DNA of 64,000 nucleotides from Rhododendron vialii (taxonomy: Eukaryota; Streptophyta; Magnoliopsida; Ericales; Ericaceae): NCBI RefSeq assembly GCF_030253575.1, contig NC_080561.1, positions 28,184,564-28,248,563 of the forward strand, read 5' to 3'. The notes under the pieces are model-generated. The model searched no databases, was not told the DNA's origin, and saw only the letters and a program-made list of their open reading frames with translations. Shown one piece after another: positions 1-11,137 of this stretch. Within the stretch, counting starts at the first letter, position 1. Every line of letters starts with the position of its first letter. A program made the position numbers and the translations under genes.

Positions 1-150
1 GATCTCGAGTTCGAGACTTGGCGTCTACTAACTTATTATGACTTGAACTTGCAAGCTGGCCCAATTGGTTGGGTGCTTCTTCCAAGTCCACCAAGGTCTC
101 GAGTTCGAGACTTGTTACTAACCTTCTAACCTACATTGTAGGAGTTTATT
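1..150 (+). repeat. tRNA-derived SINE-like fragments
   Basis: Two copies of a pol III B-box-like stretch (CTCGAGTTCGAGACTT) occur near 3-18 and 103-118. Between them is an A-box-like segment (TGGCCCAATTGGTTGGG, about 57-73). This arrangement is that of tRNA-derived SINE heads. No poly(A) tail or target duplication can be delimited, so these are probably fragments, lying in the first intron of the RAD9-like gene. Confidence 0.45.
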
Positions 151-463
151 CACGACTTTCATACGTCAATAATCCATCTTTATTTTTTAGAGGACAGATC
201 TAGCAGTTCCGAATTTTCATATACTTAGCAATCAATTACAATTTCTAATCCTAATCTACTTTCCGTCATTTTTCTCAACCACCAAAGGGGTTTAATCAAA
301 TACAGCGTAATTATACACAGCGTGCTTTTTTTTACCCAAAACCCTTAAACCCTAGGTATGAGCAACCCGTGGAATTGCACAGGAGAGTGAACAATAACCA
401 CTAGTATCCGGTAATTTACTAGATAAATAGTAGTAAACAATTGGAAAAAGATGGTTAGATCAC

Positions 464-568
464 CTGCGAAGGAGAGGCTTGAATGGCGAGCTCGTTGCCA
501 ATGCGTGCGAGGCAAGTGATGCACCTTGCGAAGGTTTTTAGGGCGTTCCCACTCAGGCTAAACTCCAT
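464..568 (-). CDS. RAD9: RAD9-like checkpoint clamp subunit, first coding exon (gene runs off left edge)
   Basis: The minus strand reads a 35-codon exon from an ATG at 568-566 to a GT donor at 463-462 (CGCAG|GTG). The peptide begins MEFSLSGNALKTFARCITCL and continues ARIGNELAIQASPSQ. I recognise this as the N terminus of plant RAD9, the subunit of the PCNA-like 9-1-1 clamp that is loaded at DNA damage and activates checkpoint signalling. The expected next segment is not found in bases 1-460, so intron 1 is longer than the remaining sequence and exon 2 onward lies outside. SINE-like fragments occupy that intron. A telomere-like AAACCCTTAAACCCTAG lies at about 339-355, also inside intron 1. Recognition rests on 35 residues recalled from family knowledge. 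The exact phase-0 end and canonical donor support it. Confidence 0.72.
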
Positions 569-2555
569 TTTTGTGGAGCAGAGAAATGATTTCTCTGTGC
601 GTATGTGTGTGTTCTTACGGTATTTGTATCAGCCGCGGAGAAGTCAGCAGATTCATTGAAATGGCGGGAAAGAAAGAAAGAGAGACCCCCTTTTTCTTTT
701 TGGTTGGGTTACAAGTGTGTGAAATACTCCTAATGGGAAGCGGGGGCCGATCCGAGTATAACACAACGTAGTGCAGCAGCGTGTGATTTCACCGTCTAAA
801 TATGGTTTGAATTTTAAATAAACTCTTCTTGAAAAAAAATTTCTTTACTTGAATCCGGACTATTGATTGTCGAGACGAACGGTGAAATGAAGCACAATTG
901 CATGCTGCTGTGTTTATTTTGAGACAACACAATACAACTCCGGATTGGGTGCATGTTCATCGAATGGTTTTATGCACAGTTATTTTTAGATTTATGTTCT
1001 AAAACAATGTAGTATTGCAATTTTGGAAATAATTTTCACACCATCCAACGGAGTATTCAATATCTGCGCTCCGTTTTTTTTTTTGTCTTTATTCTTATAA
1101 ATCTAGAGATCCCAATGGGATGATGGAATTCGAAACTAAGAAGCGATGTGTGGGGACTACACGATATTTATCATTGAACTACCATTTCACTTACTTATTT
1201 TTTCATTTTATCGTAAAAAAGAAGAAAACTGGTAAAAATTGTGTGTATAAATTAATTAATTTTGAAAAAGGAAGAGTCTCCTCTTCTGAACATTTCAAGT
1301 TTTGCCCTTTTTGAGCTTATTTGGGCTCATTTTGGAGTCAGAACAGAATTTATTTATAATGGTATCAAGAACTTTTGTTAAAAAAAAAAAAACCTTAATT
1401 AGATAAAGAAAATAAAATTTTGTCTTTAATGAACAATAAGGAGAAGGTAAAAATTGCGTCAAAAGGAAAATGCTATTTTGGAAAAAAATGGGATTGAATT
1501 CCGATTGAAATTTTGATTCAATTGAAGAAAAAAGAGAGTAAAACCTAGTATTTCTTTTCACGTTTGGGTTCTAAGACCCTTAGTTCCGGCTGTCATTTCT
1601 TTTTCTTTCGGGTTCTAAAACTCTTGGTCAAGAATTATTAAACCAAGCCATTGCACTAGACACGCATGCAGTCATAGTAGTCGGTCCAGAATGCCATAAA
1701 TATGTCTAAAAATCATGTTAGTTGATATTTTGAAAAAAAAAATATTTGTGCCATGATAGACCCCAAAAACATTGAAAAAAATTGGGCCGGCACAATTATT
1801 TCCATACCTCGAGTGTAAGCTCTTATATATGTTTGGGAATAAATTTGTACGCAATATTAAAAAAAAACACACAAATATGAAAATTAGTCTAAATACACCT
1901 CCTAATTATCATTTGCAGAAATATTATCGAATCTACTTAAAATATCCATTCGTTATTAGTTTTATTGTCTTCATTCAATTTTTTTCGCATTTTTTTATTT
2001 TGCGTCAGACTTTTGTGACCTAATTTTGTCTTTATTCGAAATAGTTATGAGTTTCGATAATAATTTTTTACTTTACCGATTTCTCTCATTGAGAAAAATT
2101 AATAATCTACAAAAATTTGATACAAAACTAACAAATGCGAAAAAATATTTGAATAGAAAAAAAGGCAAGTATTTTGGCCAAAATAGGCTCAGGTTCCAAA
2201 TAGGGGTGGGCATGCCTGACACGAAAAACAAAATAAATTCATATAATTGAGCTAAAAATAAATATTTTTATGGGTAATTCTATACATTGGATATTAGTTT
2301 GATGAACTGTCAACTAAAAAAAATAAAAATTTAGCGAAATGTAGGACTTTTTGACATGCAACACAACCCGAAAATGACACGAAAGATGATAAGTTGAAAA
2401 ATGTTGTGAGATTTTATAAATAAGATTTTGATATATAACACGAAAATGACACGAAATTACCTATTACCAACCTTTAGTTTCAAGAGAAGGTGGGTGGAGA
2501 TAGAAAGAAGAGGGGTGTGTTTAGAAGGCTCCAAGAAGTAGTAGAGTTTATGAGG
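569..2555. other. Intergenic region between divergent RAD9-like and RPS21 genes
   Basis: No protein-coding gene is supported here; the ORFs are short and AT-rich. Around 758-915 an imperfect inverted repeat (GCAGCAGCGTGTGATTTCACCGT against its counterpart near 880-915) suggests a small MITE. Around 2203-2470 repeated GACACGAAA motifs following a GGGGTGGGCAT end resemble an old hAT-type MITE. Both repeat calls are weak. The region must hold both promoters. Confidence 0.5.
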
Positions 2556-2564
2556 TTAGGGTTT
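2556..2564 (+). promoter_or_regulatory. telo-box-like element of RPS21 promoter/leader
   Basis: TTAGGGTTT (complement AAACCCTAA) matches the telo-box commonly found near the transcription start of plant ribosomal protein genes. It lies just upstream of a pyrimidine-rich leader (about 2570-2656) that ends at a GT donor at 2656-2657. The role is inferred from family knowledge. Confidence 0.55.
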
Positions 2565-2656
2565 ACAAGAACGCCGACTAAACCCCCAAGGCCACTCCTC
2601 ATCTCCTCCATCGATCCACAGCTCTAAATTGCAGTCTCTCTCGCTCCTCTCTCCGG

Positions 2657-2659
<3 letters not shown>

Positions 2660-2702
<43 letters not shown>
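2660..2702 (+). repeat. (TC)n microsatellite, about 20 units
   Basis: A pure TC dinucleotide run lies immediately inside the leader intron of RPS21, just after the putative 5' donor. Confidence 0.95.
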
Positions 2703-3051
2703 CAGGATTTTGTAAAGTTAAGAAATGCTGTTAAGTTGTGGAACTTCTGAACAAGGTTTCATGAGATTGCATAAACTCAACGTAAAAGATACTCGTGTAG
2801 TTGTTACATTGTATTTTTATTTCCATTTGCTATAATGCTTCAGCTTGTTTATTAGTTCACAATTTCGTATGCATATCTTTCATTCGAATAGATGTTTATT
2901 GTGTTTCTGTGGAATAGGGTTTGAGAAGGGACTATTGGACCAGTTTGGTTAATTTCGATTTCTTTGTATCGAACTCGGTTTTTTAGGGCTGCAATTTGTA
3001 TTCGGCCTCACAAGAGTCTCTGAATACTTAGGCATCAAATCAATATTAGAT

Positions 3052-3328
3052 ACCACCAGAGGTGGTAGCCTAGTTGGTAGGTCAGTTGCTTCCCCAATTG
3101 GAGACTCAAGTTCGAGTCCTGGGACGTCCTTGTCCTGTAGGGGTGATGGCATACTACTTCCAGCTAGTACCTTGGTGGTGCTGTGGTGACGGCCTGTCCT
3201 CCCGGACAGTAGCTATGGCTCAACCGGACATTCCACAGCGGGTAGGAAGCCTCTATGGTCACGCCCAGGGGGAGTTGCTATGCTGGTTGCCCCCTCCCAC
3301 CCTTTTTAATGATCAAAAAAAAAAAAAA
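3052..3328 (+). mobile_element. SINE in RPS21 leader intron
   Basis: The element is about 277 bp. It has an A-box-like GGTGGTAGCCTAGTTGGTAG, a B-box-like AGTTCGAGTCCTGG (about 3109-3122) and a 3' A-run of about 14. It is flanked by a 12-bp duplication with one mismatch (TCAATATTAGAT at 3040-3051, TCAATATAAGAT at 3329-3340). ORFs across it are not genes. Confidence 0.85.
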
Positions 3329-3444
3329 TCAATATAAGATTGGATGGATAATTGGTGTTTTTAAAGTACTTTTTTATTTTATTTATTACTTTTGTCTTGT
3401 CAAATGCAGTTGTTTTTAGTTCGCTGTTGAAACAATCCGCCAAG

Positions 3445-4574
3445 ATGCAGAATGAGGAGGGACAGAACATGGATCTCTACATCCCTAGGAAGTGGTATAT
3501 CTTTGTTTGTTTTCTATTACAATCGCGTAGGCTCCTATCATTAAGTTGGACATGTGAGATTTCACTCACTTATTTCTTGCCATATTGCAGTTCTGCCACG
3601 AACAGGCTGATCACTGCTAAGGATCATGCCTCTGTCCAGCTTAATGTCGGACATTTGGACGAGGCTGGCCGTTATACCGGTCAATTCTCCACTTTTGCGC
3701 TATGTGGATACATCCGTGCCCAGGTTCCTCTTCTTGCTTTTCTAGTATCTTTTGAAGAATGGGGTGTGTGTTTGTTGTTTATTCATTTCTGTGTTTTGAT
3801 TTTGTTGTATTCTATTTGTATGAAATCATTAAAGAGGCGAGGTAGTGTTTTTCCATAAATGACCTTGCTAGTACTGTTATGGTTACTGGTATTGCTGATT
3901 TTATTGATGCCGCTACGGCTCCTGTGATCATATTTTTTACTACTTGCGTACCTTTAGATCTTTTAGAATAACTTAAAACTTGTTCTAATGTTGGGTAGTA
4001 ATGCTAGATTCGAGCATTATCTTTTTTCTGTTACATTCTAAGCAACTTTAATCTTACGGACTGTGCTTCATGTTCGTTACAATTTTTTCTTCCCTAGAGT
4101 TGTGCACTTGTTCTGGCGATCTCCTCTGTTTTTCTCCCCCATCTCTTTCTTTCCTAAGTGCTAGAGTTTCTGGTTTGCTAAGAAACACGAGCACTTCTAA
4201 GGAGGCGGCGTGCATCAGACATTTGTCTAAACAGTCTTATTAATTCATTATTATTTTTTTGGAATTGGACACTCTTTGGTTATTTGGGACGCTCATGTGA
4301 GTCAGGTCCATTATTTAGACATGCATGAAGCACATTGGTAGCTGTTAGAAATAGATCTGCTCCATCTATGGTTGAGTTATTTAGTAGATTCTCAAAGATA
4401 CATGGATTGTCTATTGGTGGATTCTCTTTTGTTTTTCTGCCTTCTTCTTTCTCCCTTGAGTTTTATAGTGTTTGTCTGAATAGATGTTTTGGTGCCTATA
4501 TTTTGCAGGGCGATGCTGACAGTGCTCTCGATAGGCTCTGGCAAAAGAAAAAAGTTCAAGTCCGTCAGCAGTAA
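3445..4574 (+). CDS. RPS21: 40S ribosomal protein S21
   Basis: Three coding exons: 3445-3494, 3591-3723 and 4509-4574. They join to 249 nt, giving 82 residues plus TAA, the usual length of eukaryotic eS21, a small-subunit protein. Exon 1 begins [16 protein letters not shown]; exon 2 holds [18 protein letters not shown] and ends IRAQ; exon 3 is [20 protein letters not shown] plus a final Q. All introns are GT-AG: 3495-3590 with donor GTATAT, and 3724-4508. A leader intron (about 2656-3409, acceptor AATGCAG) separates the pyrimidine-rich 5' UTR from the ATG and contains the TC microsatellite and a SINE. The open frame upstream of the ATG is intronic. Intron 2 is the left breakpoint of the tandem duplications downstream, which carry this gene's 3' part without its promoter. 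No disabling change is seen, so this is the functional parent copy. Confidence 0.95.
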
Positions 4575-5122
4575 TAGTTGCTTCTATTTTCTATCCAGTA
4601 CCCTTCGTTAGAGACGTGGTTTAATCTATTGTCTTTCTGTTTTTTAGTTCTATGTCGAGGTTGACTAGAAAATGAATGATGGATTTATGTTTTGGTGAAC
4701 ATGTCTTTGATGGTCGACTAAATTTATATATCATTACCTTCTGAGCGACAATTTCTAATGCCGGTCTTGTTGGGCCGTTGGCTTTATCGATAAATTACCA
4801 TTGAATTCCATGCCTCTTTCACTTGTGCCTGTTTTCTGGGAGCCTGGTGGACATCTTTTTTAATTTTTTGCCTGTTGCTACAGCTTCCAGGAGCAAGTTG
4901 AGTGGAATGTGTTTTTTTCAGCCGATCTTGATGGTGTTTTTATTTGAAACACCAGTGAAGCAAAAGACACTGAAACAATATGCACAAACACAAATGGCCG
5001 CCGTATTATTTATTTACTGTAATCGTCACAACAACATTACATCTCAGCAGTCGTCCTTTCTTTATTTGCTTCACATGCATATATTATATCTTCGCACAGA
5101 GCAAATTAAGCTAGTAATACGT
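4575..5122 (+). other. RPS21 3' flank joining convergent desiccation gene 3' UTR
   Basis: This is non-coding. It holds the S21 3' UTR (plus strand) meeting the 3' UTR of the convergent desiccation-related gene. Copies of this stretch recur near 19000-19529 and 35463-36648; only its desiccation-gene end (about 61790-61922) recurs before the fourth copy. Confidence 0.7.
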
Positions 5123-6334
5123 TCAATGAGGCTTTTTCAGGAATTCTCTGGCTATTCTTCCATTTCCTCCGTGAGGGTAGAACCCACCGGGCAAATGCTC
5201 ACTGCCAGTGTTATACACGACCCGCAGTATCTCCCCTGGAGTTCTCCTATAAGAGATGGAGTAGAAATTTGCCGATAACACGTTGCTCTCTGTACGATTT
5301 TCCGCTCCTAGCTGAGGTGGGACAATGATGCCTTCATCCTTGATGCCACACATCGCTAACTGATTTCTGAGCTTTGAAATGCGGATGGTAAACTCGGCCA
5401 CCGTGTGGTTATATGGATGCACAAGTTCTTCAGCTCGCTCGTAGAGGTACATTCGTATAACCGCGTCTTGGCCGGATTCAACTCCCAAGAGTCCTGCCAA
5501 GAGCTGTGCAAAACAGATAAAAAGGGAAAAAAATAAAGAAAAAGAAAAGTTACCTGGGTGATTAATCTACGCAAACAAAGTTCATCGCAGCCCCTTTCTG
5601 AGAGATTACCGAATAGAATGGATGATTTGTGCAAAAAATGGACAATGAAAGCTATTCTGTTTGGAATTAATTACCCGCTTAGTCTGGTAGCCATTGATAA
5701 GAGGATTTGCTCCAACGTAACCAACAAGTCCCATGTACGGAATCACGTAGCAACTCAACATGTAACTGAGGCTATCACAATACGGGTCGAATGGAGGATC
5801 GAGTTCATACCCGAATGCTTCATCAAACAGTTTTGCAAAGTTTTTCGGGCTTACATCCAATAGAGGCCTTGGAAACAAACCCACTGTTTTTTCAAGGGCC
5901 CTGCAAAAAATTGGTTTATTCACGCATTAGCCAAATAGAAATTGCGTGTAATATTGATTGTAACGGAACAAGAAGACGAACCTGAGATGACCGACTTCTT
6001 GATACGCAAATTCCGTGATGATATTCCTGGTAAGAGAATCAAGTTTGGCTCTTTGGGCGCCAATGGGAGGGGGGCCACCCAGAACTAACTGGGGCGCAAC
6101 ATGGTCGAGTCCGTACCCGAGTGCTGCCCACAAGAAGTATTCAGCTTCCAAAAACTCAAGGTTCACTGCAAATTGCAATGTATCCACGTCTTCTTCATAC
6201 ACCGGGATTGCATGGGGTGGACATGGTGACTCGCAAATAGGGTAGGATGAAGGGATGGAGATGCAGTTGCTCATGATTGACATCCATACTATTAACCTAA
6301 TCAAGGAGAAAGTGGAGGCTAAGAGAACCCCCAT
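5123..6334 (-). CDS. desiccation-related protein PCC13-62-like, copy 1
   Basis: Exons (minus): 6334-5982, 5900-5675 and 5503-5123; 960 nt, 319 residues. Introns of 81 and 171 bp are GT-AG (donors GTTCGT and GTAATT). The ATG at 6334 opens a hydrophobic signal segment (about residues 5-25), consistent with secretion or wall targeting as in PCC13-62. The body is a ferritin-like domain: FAVNLEFLEAEYFLWAALGY, then the ExxH motif QEVGHLR at the end of exon 1, LLDVSPKNFAKLFDEAFGYE in exon 2, and GLLGVESGQDAVIRMYLYER at the start of exon 3. The exon 3 tail SEHLPGGFYPHGGNGRIARE is typical of the family. The family accumulates in resurrection plants on drying; its biochemical activity is not established. 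It differs from the other copies at a few residues, e.g. PYCDSLS and ANFYSIS. A CT-rich leader and TATA box precede the ATG. Antisense ORFs over the exons are shadows. Confidence 0.93.
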
Positions 6335-6412
6335 TATTGCTGTGTTTGTGTTGGAGAGAGAGAGAGAGAGCGTGAGGGGGGGTGGAGATGAAATACAGGA
6401 GAGAGTTTAATG

Positions 6413-6422
6413 CAATTTATAG
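6413..6422 (-). promoter_or_regulatory. TATA box of desiccation gene copy 1
   Basis: CTATAAATTG on the minus strand lies about 80 bp upstream of the ATG, followed by a CT-rich leader (GA repeats 6353-6370 on plus). The same TATA is conserved before all four copies. A transposon begins at 6432, about 10 bp upstream. Confidence 0.7.
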
Positions 6423-6744
6423 TGAGGCTAAGAGCATCTACATCACTTTAGTTTCTTACTCAAAGTTAGAAGAAAGAGCAAAATGGCAGAAAGTCTCCTG
6501 CATCAACCTCTTGTCCTCCCTCTCTACTTTGCAATTTCTTTACCTTTGCTACAGTGCCTCTTTAGAACAAATGAGACACTATTCATCGTACTATATTGTT
6601 TTTCTATTTAATTTTTACCACACCAATGAGTCTTTTGTTTTCTTTTTTAAATCGGATGTCTGAGTCAGCTTCCGCGCTTCGTCTAATTTTGGGGCCTTGA
6701 AGGTAATGTCCGGACATAACCCCAGTGCTCTAATTTTCAATCCG

Positions 6745-6985
6745 TTTAAACCGGTGCGAAGATCTTATTTGTTTTTTAGCATTTTATCTTAAAGTGTCGT
6801 AATTATTTTTTGTCTATAGGACTCTTATAATCAAGTTTCTGCTTTACATGATCCAAAATAAAGACCAGAAACTTGATTATGAAAGCCCTAGAGATAAAAA
6901 GTAATTATGACTCTTTAGGATAAAATGATCAAAAAATAAGATTTTCACACCGATTCAAATGAATTAAAAATTAAAGCATTTTTAG
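6745..6985. repeat. two-module foldback repeat
   Basis: A segment with AATCCGTTTAAACCGGTGCG and ATTTTATCTTAAAG (about 6740-6795) is repeated in inverted orientation at about 6900-6985. It is the smallest member of the family seen at 33825-34400 and 57808-59845. Confidence 0.7.
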
Positions 6986-7284
6986 GTTTTTAATAGATCG
7001 CTACAGAGTATGTATTACATTTGAGAAAAAATAAAAAAATACATTTCAATATTATTTTGGAAGAAGAAGGAAATAATATAGTAATCGATCATAAGTTAAA
7101 ATAGTGAGTCTGATGCAATATATATTTTAAAAATGACTAGCAGTGACATTTTAAGGTGTAAGCATCTACATCTCTCTCTTTACTTCCCTCTTCAAACTAA
7201 ATTAAAGAGCCAGAAAGGAAAAAATACCCAAAACCCCCTGCATCAGTCTCTCTTCCTTCCTCTCTACTTTGAAAATACTCTTAA

Positions 7285-8310
7285 CATTTTTTTTTATCGG
7301 CAAAAGAATTTTATTAATCTCCGAATATAAAGTTACAAAGATTAAACGGGAGCGGAAAGAAATGGGCATCACAACCAAAACCTACATTTCAACTATGTTG
7401 GCACCTAGACTAAAAACAATAATGTGCCATTTGCTACCAAAGAAAGAAAAGAAGTTAGCGAGGAGCCAACCGAAAAAAAAACAAGACCAATTCTACTAGC
7501 CACATACTCCGCAACTAAACCATTGGAACCAAAAGGGAATGGATTTGAGACGACCAAGACCCCACTGTCAAAGGTACCAAGCATCTCGAAAAATCCGTTG
7601 ACGGCATTATCATCAACATGCAGCAGCAAAGCAATGGAAGTGAAATATGGAGCACCAAACCAATTAGGCCCTGTTTGATAACAGGACTATGCGTTATGAT
7701 TGGATTACCGATCCCAAGGGCTTCCCAAACCCCCTGTTTGATAATCGGATTATTGCTCTGTTGGGATGAGTAGTGAGTTCCATAGGGAGTATTAGCAATA
7801 CCCTTTGGACTTGGTATTCGTTGTCCAATCCCAACCCCTTTTCATTACAAATTTCTTCTATCAATTCAATCTCGTCATTTAATTCTATCTCAAACAAACA
7901 TGATATTAATAATCCTATCATCTATTCTCATTCCAAACAAACATACTCATTATCAATCCATTCTCATTAACAATTCATTTTCATTACCAATCATAATCCT
8001 AATCTCATCTCCTTACGAATCTTATTCATCTATCACTGTTATCAAACGGGGCCTTAAGACAGCTTTACTTCGTATACGTGATAACAGCAATATTGAACTA
8101 TTGAGCTGGATAAATACAACATCTCAGGCAGAAAGCTTGGTACAGATCTTGCGAAATAGCTCTGATGACAGCATATCTTCAACAGTCCTATGCACCAGCA
8201 AAGTAGTATTCATAGGCAGGGGTTTAAGCTGTATAAGAGGAACAATTAACCCCGTCATCTACAGCAAAAACAAACAGGGAGCAGCCAATAAAACCACTTC
8301 ATCATAAAGA
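7285..8310 (-). repeat. unclassified retroposon-like segment
   Basis: In minus orientation a roughly 640-bp unit ends in an A-run (plus poly(T) at about 7288-7297) and is interrupted by the MITE at 7667-8053. Short open stretches occur but I recognise no protein domain, and no target duplication is evident. It could be a truncated LINE or SINE-related retroposon. Confidence 0.35.
7667..8053. mobile_element. Tourist-like MITE
   Basis: 387 bp. Ends GGCCCTGTTTGATAACAG and, on the right, GGCCCCGTTTGATAACAG as reverse complement. It is flanked by TTA at 7664-7666 and 8054-8056. The interior is rich in ATCC/TCATT repeats and non-coding. Confidence 0.82.
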
Positions 8311-8904
8311 TTTTCCAGGGGAAGCAAATCTGATTTTGCTACAGTGGCTCGTTTGGACAGACGAGCAACTGTTCACTTGCTTCACATTTTTATATTATTT
8401 TCCAATCTCTCTCTTTGTACTCCATCTCTCTTTCTCTTTCTGATTTTTATACCTTTCCTGGTTTTGTTTCTCTCTCCGAGGCAAGGGAGAGTATTTAATT
8501 GAGGTGGGTTTGATTATTTATTGAGAGGAGAGCGAGAGTAAAGAGCCTGATGCTGCAGTAGTTATTTCAAAAATGGGTAGCTAAAATAATAAAGTGACTT
8601 TTTAAGGTATAAAGTGATCCAAAATATAAAGAGTCTAGTGTGAACGTCCTAATTTGATCTGAAATTTAAAGAGATTGATGCAGATGCTCTAAGTCTACGG
8701 AAGAGTAGCTTTCGCTTGTAGGATAATTCATACTCCTATTTCAAATGAATTTTGCAATATTTATTATCAACGAATAGAATTACTCTATTTCGGAAAAAAC
8801 ACCCACGACTCCTCCTGCGTGTTTAGGAAAACAAGCACAAATTAGATTTATAGGCATAGTTTCTGACTTTTACCACATACACTCGAGTTAATTTGGGCCA
8901 CGCG

Positions 8905-9340
8905 ATTTTTAATGTCTGAACATTTACTTGATCCCACAAGCAAACCGTGCTAGGACCACCGCACGTCGTATGGGACACATTCCGGATCTCATAATAATAC
9001 AAAAAAATATGTATAACATCTAAAATAGTTATTTATGAGCTCTATAAAAAATTAATTCCAATGGATATAAGTAGATATATTTTCTGAATTTGTAGAGGTG
9101 AAACTGCTCGTCCCTACGAATTCAGAAAACATACTTTTCGATATCCGTTGGAGCTGATTTTTTTAGGGCCCTATAAATAATTATTTTAAAATTTATAGAT
9201 ATATATTTTTTATTTTTGTGGAGCTCAAAGTGGGCCCCTCCCGGCGTGTGGTGGCCCATACGGTGGTCCTGGACTTTCTCTAATGTTTACCAAAAAAAAT
9301 TATTTGGTGGTTTTGGAGACCGTCACGTGATACCCGACCA
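8905..9340. repeat. foldback repeat with nested hairpin
   Basis: A central hairpin (about 9050-9165) pairs AATGGATATAAGTAGATATA with GATATCCGTTGGAGC-side sequence. Outer arms pair GGACCACCGCACGTCGTATG with the complementary CATACGGTGGTCC. The same structure recurs at 21230-22060 (split by a hAT MITE) and 63535-63960, so it predates the segmental duplications. Confidence 0.65.
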
Positions 9341-9680
9341 ACACTTTTATTTACCATACATGTTTTTGGTTTTCAGTAGTTAGGCCTCATTTCTGCTAAA
9401 CTACAAGTTATAGACTACAACCATTTCGTTTTGTCCTTATTCATTTTTTTTTTTTGTATTTGTTAGTCTTTTTCTAAATTTTTATGTATTATTGTTTCGT
9501 GTTGATGAGATGAATCATAGAAGTGAAAATTTGACTTTACCCCAATTTTATACTGTAAGAAATATCGAAGAAAGTTGGGCATTCCTAACGTGTGGTGACA
9601 AGATACATAAAGTTTTACTAGTACGAAGGAAGAAACAAAATTATTAAAACTTGAATGCAAACCACATAGTAATAATTACT

Positions 9681-10021
9681 GGATGATGCTATAGTGTCTC
9701 CGGTCATTTTGAGGACACCGTAATTTTTGGCATAACTTCACTATTATGAGCATAATTAAAACCCATTACAAGCATAACAGAATCCAAATAAGACATAATC
9801 AAAGAATATCCAAAAACCAATCAAGGCATAACCAAACTCAACCAAGGCATAACAATCAAGTTATGCCTTGTTATGGTTCTGTTATGCTTATAATGGTTTT
9901 GATTATACTCATAATAGATTTTGGTTATGCTCATAATAGATTTTGGTTATGCTCATAGTGATTTTGTTATGCTAAAAGTTACGGTGTTCCCAAAATAACC
10001 GGGGACACCGAAGTCATTCCC
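9681..10021. mobile_element. foldback MITE, 341 bp
   Basis: Ends share CCGGT...ACACCGTAA...GCATAAC as inverted repeats (left about 9700-9740, right about 9965-10005). It is flanked by ATTACT at 9675-9680 and 10022-10027. The paralogous site near 22340 is empty. The interior contains near-identical TTTTGGTTATGCTCATAATA repeats (about 9915-9960) and the inverted GGCATAAC series. The ORF there is repeat-encoded and not a gene. Confidence 0.8.
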
Positions 10022-10132
10022 ATTACTATAAATAAAAAATTGTAGTAGCTTGCAAATGATACATGAGGTGGGGTACGAAAGGAATTAAGGGAAACACGTG
10101 ATGGATATTTTCATCTTTCTACGTCTCTTCGT

Positions 10133-10862
10133 GGGGTGTTTGGGAGCCTACTTTTTAACTTTTCAGTTTCATTTTCTTGGTTTTTTAAATTATGGTCAGA
10201 CTGAATTTTGAATCTGGTAGAGTGTTTGGATGATATGTCAATAATACATTTTGTAACATGAGTAGTATTTAGAAGATATGAGATAAAAATGAATTATAAA
10301 TTGATTTTTTACCAAAAAAATTACCCTTAATTATTTAATGGGAAAGAAAAGGACCTCCAACGTCACCAATCTCTTTCGTGATTCCTTTTCCCTTCCTGTT
10401 TTCCATTGTTTTCTTGCACTGTAGTGAGAAAGCAGAAATAGAAATGGCGGATCATGGGCCAAGGCCACATAATCCCCTTCCAAGCTCTATCCCTCCAACT
10501 AGAACAAAGAGGATTCAACATAATCTTCCTCAACACCCCACTCAGCTTTCGTTCGCTTCTCTCAGATTCTCTCTCTTCAACAGTGGAAGAACAGATCTGA
10601 AATAGAGGAGGAGATAACGTTCAAATGGTTTTGTGGAATTCTCCCAAACAAAGAGGGTAGGGATGTCTTTTGGCGTGTCTGAAAAACGAAAATGAGAATG
10701 GGAAAAACTCCTATGGACCTCTTTCTCACTTCTCTTCTCCTTTCTTCAAATCTGAAAAACCATTCTCGGAGAATGAGTTCTCTGGTTTTTAGCCAAACAG
10801 CCGAAATGGAAAAAGGAGAAATAGAAAATGTGAAAATGAGGCTGCCAAACAGGCACTTAGAA
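10133..10862. mobile_element. TIR-type DNA transposon relic
   Basis: About 730 bp absent from the paralogous unit (about 22440-22455). It begins near GTGTTTGGGAGCCT and ends near AGGCTGCCAAACAGGCAC, an imperfect inverted pair. Target duplication is not clear. It encodes short ORFs only and no recognised transposase. Confidence 0.5.
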
Positions 10863-11137
10863 AACGCGAAAATGAGAATCCAAAAGCTTATCTAAGGTGA
10901 TTTTTGGATTTTGGCGTTTTTTTTTATTTTCTTTCGAGAATGCATTATGGTATGCATTCTGGATTGGTCGCCCATAACACTCAGAAACAAGAAAAAAAAA
11001 AAAAAAGGAAAAAAAAGGCATTATGCAGATAGTTGAGTGGCCAAACAGGGCCTAACGAGTATAGGAAGAGTTTAATTTTTTCAGAAAAATGTCAAGAAAC
11101 CCCGACGCCGTTTCCGGACCATTTTTGAGGGATTAGT

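Larger units (their letters stand above)
6432..8689. mobile_element. PIF/Harbinger (Tourist-like) TIR element or nest, 2.26 kb
   Basis: Ends GAGCATCTACATCA (left) and GAGCATCTGCATCA (right, reverse complement) are flanked by TAA at 6429-6431 and 8690-8692, the 3-bp target typical of PIF/Harbinger. In desiccation unit 2 the sequence runs directly across this point (about 20810-20820), which gives an empty site. A second internal end-like sequence near 7157 (TAAGCATCTACATC) suggests nesting. No transposase is encoded. Inside are a foldback fragment (6745-6985), a retroposon-like segment (about 7285-8310) and a Tourist MITE. Confidence 0.75.

Noticed and set aside
1120-2250. Several short ORFs between RAD9-like and RPS21 genes
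   Set aside because: They are AT-rich, low complexity, without splice structure or recognisable domains.
3352-3858. 168-codon ORF covering RPS21 exon 1 and 2
   Set aside because: It reads through leader intron and intron 1. The S21 family length and GT-AG sites give the three-exon model instead.
6015-6245. Open frames on the plus strand over desiccation gene exons (also near 20422, 37547, 62425)
   Set aside because: They are antisense shadows, conserved only because the coding strand is conserved.
9746-9958. 70-codon ORF rich in Asn, His and Gln
   Set aside because: It is encoded by the repeat ladder of the MITE at 9681-10021.
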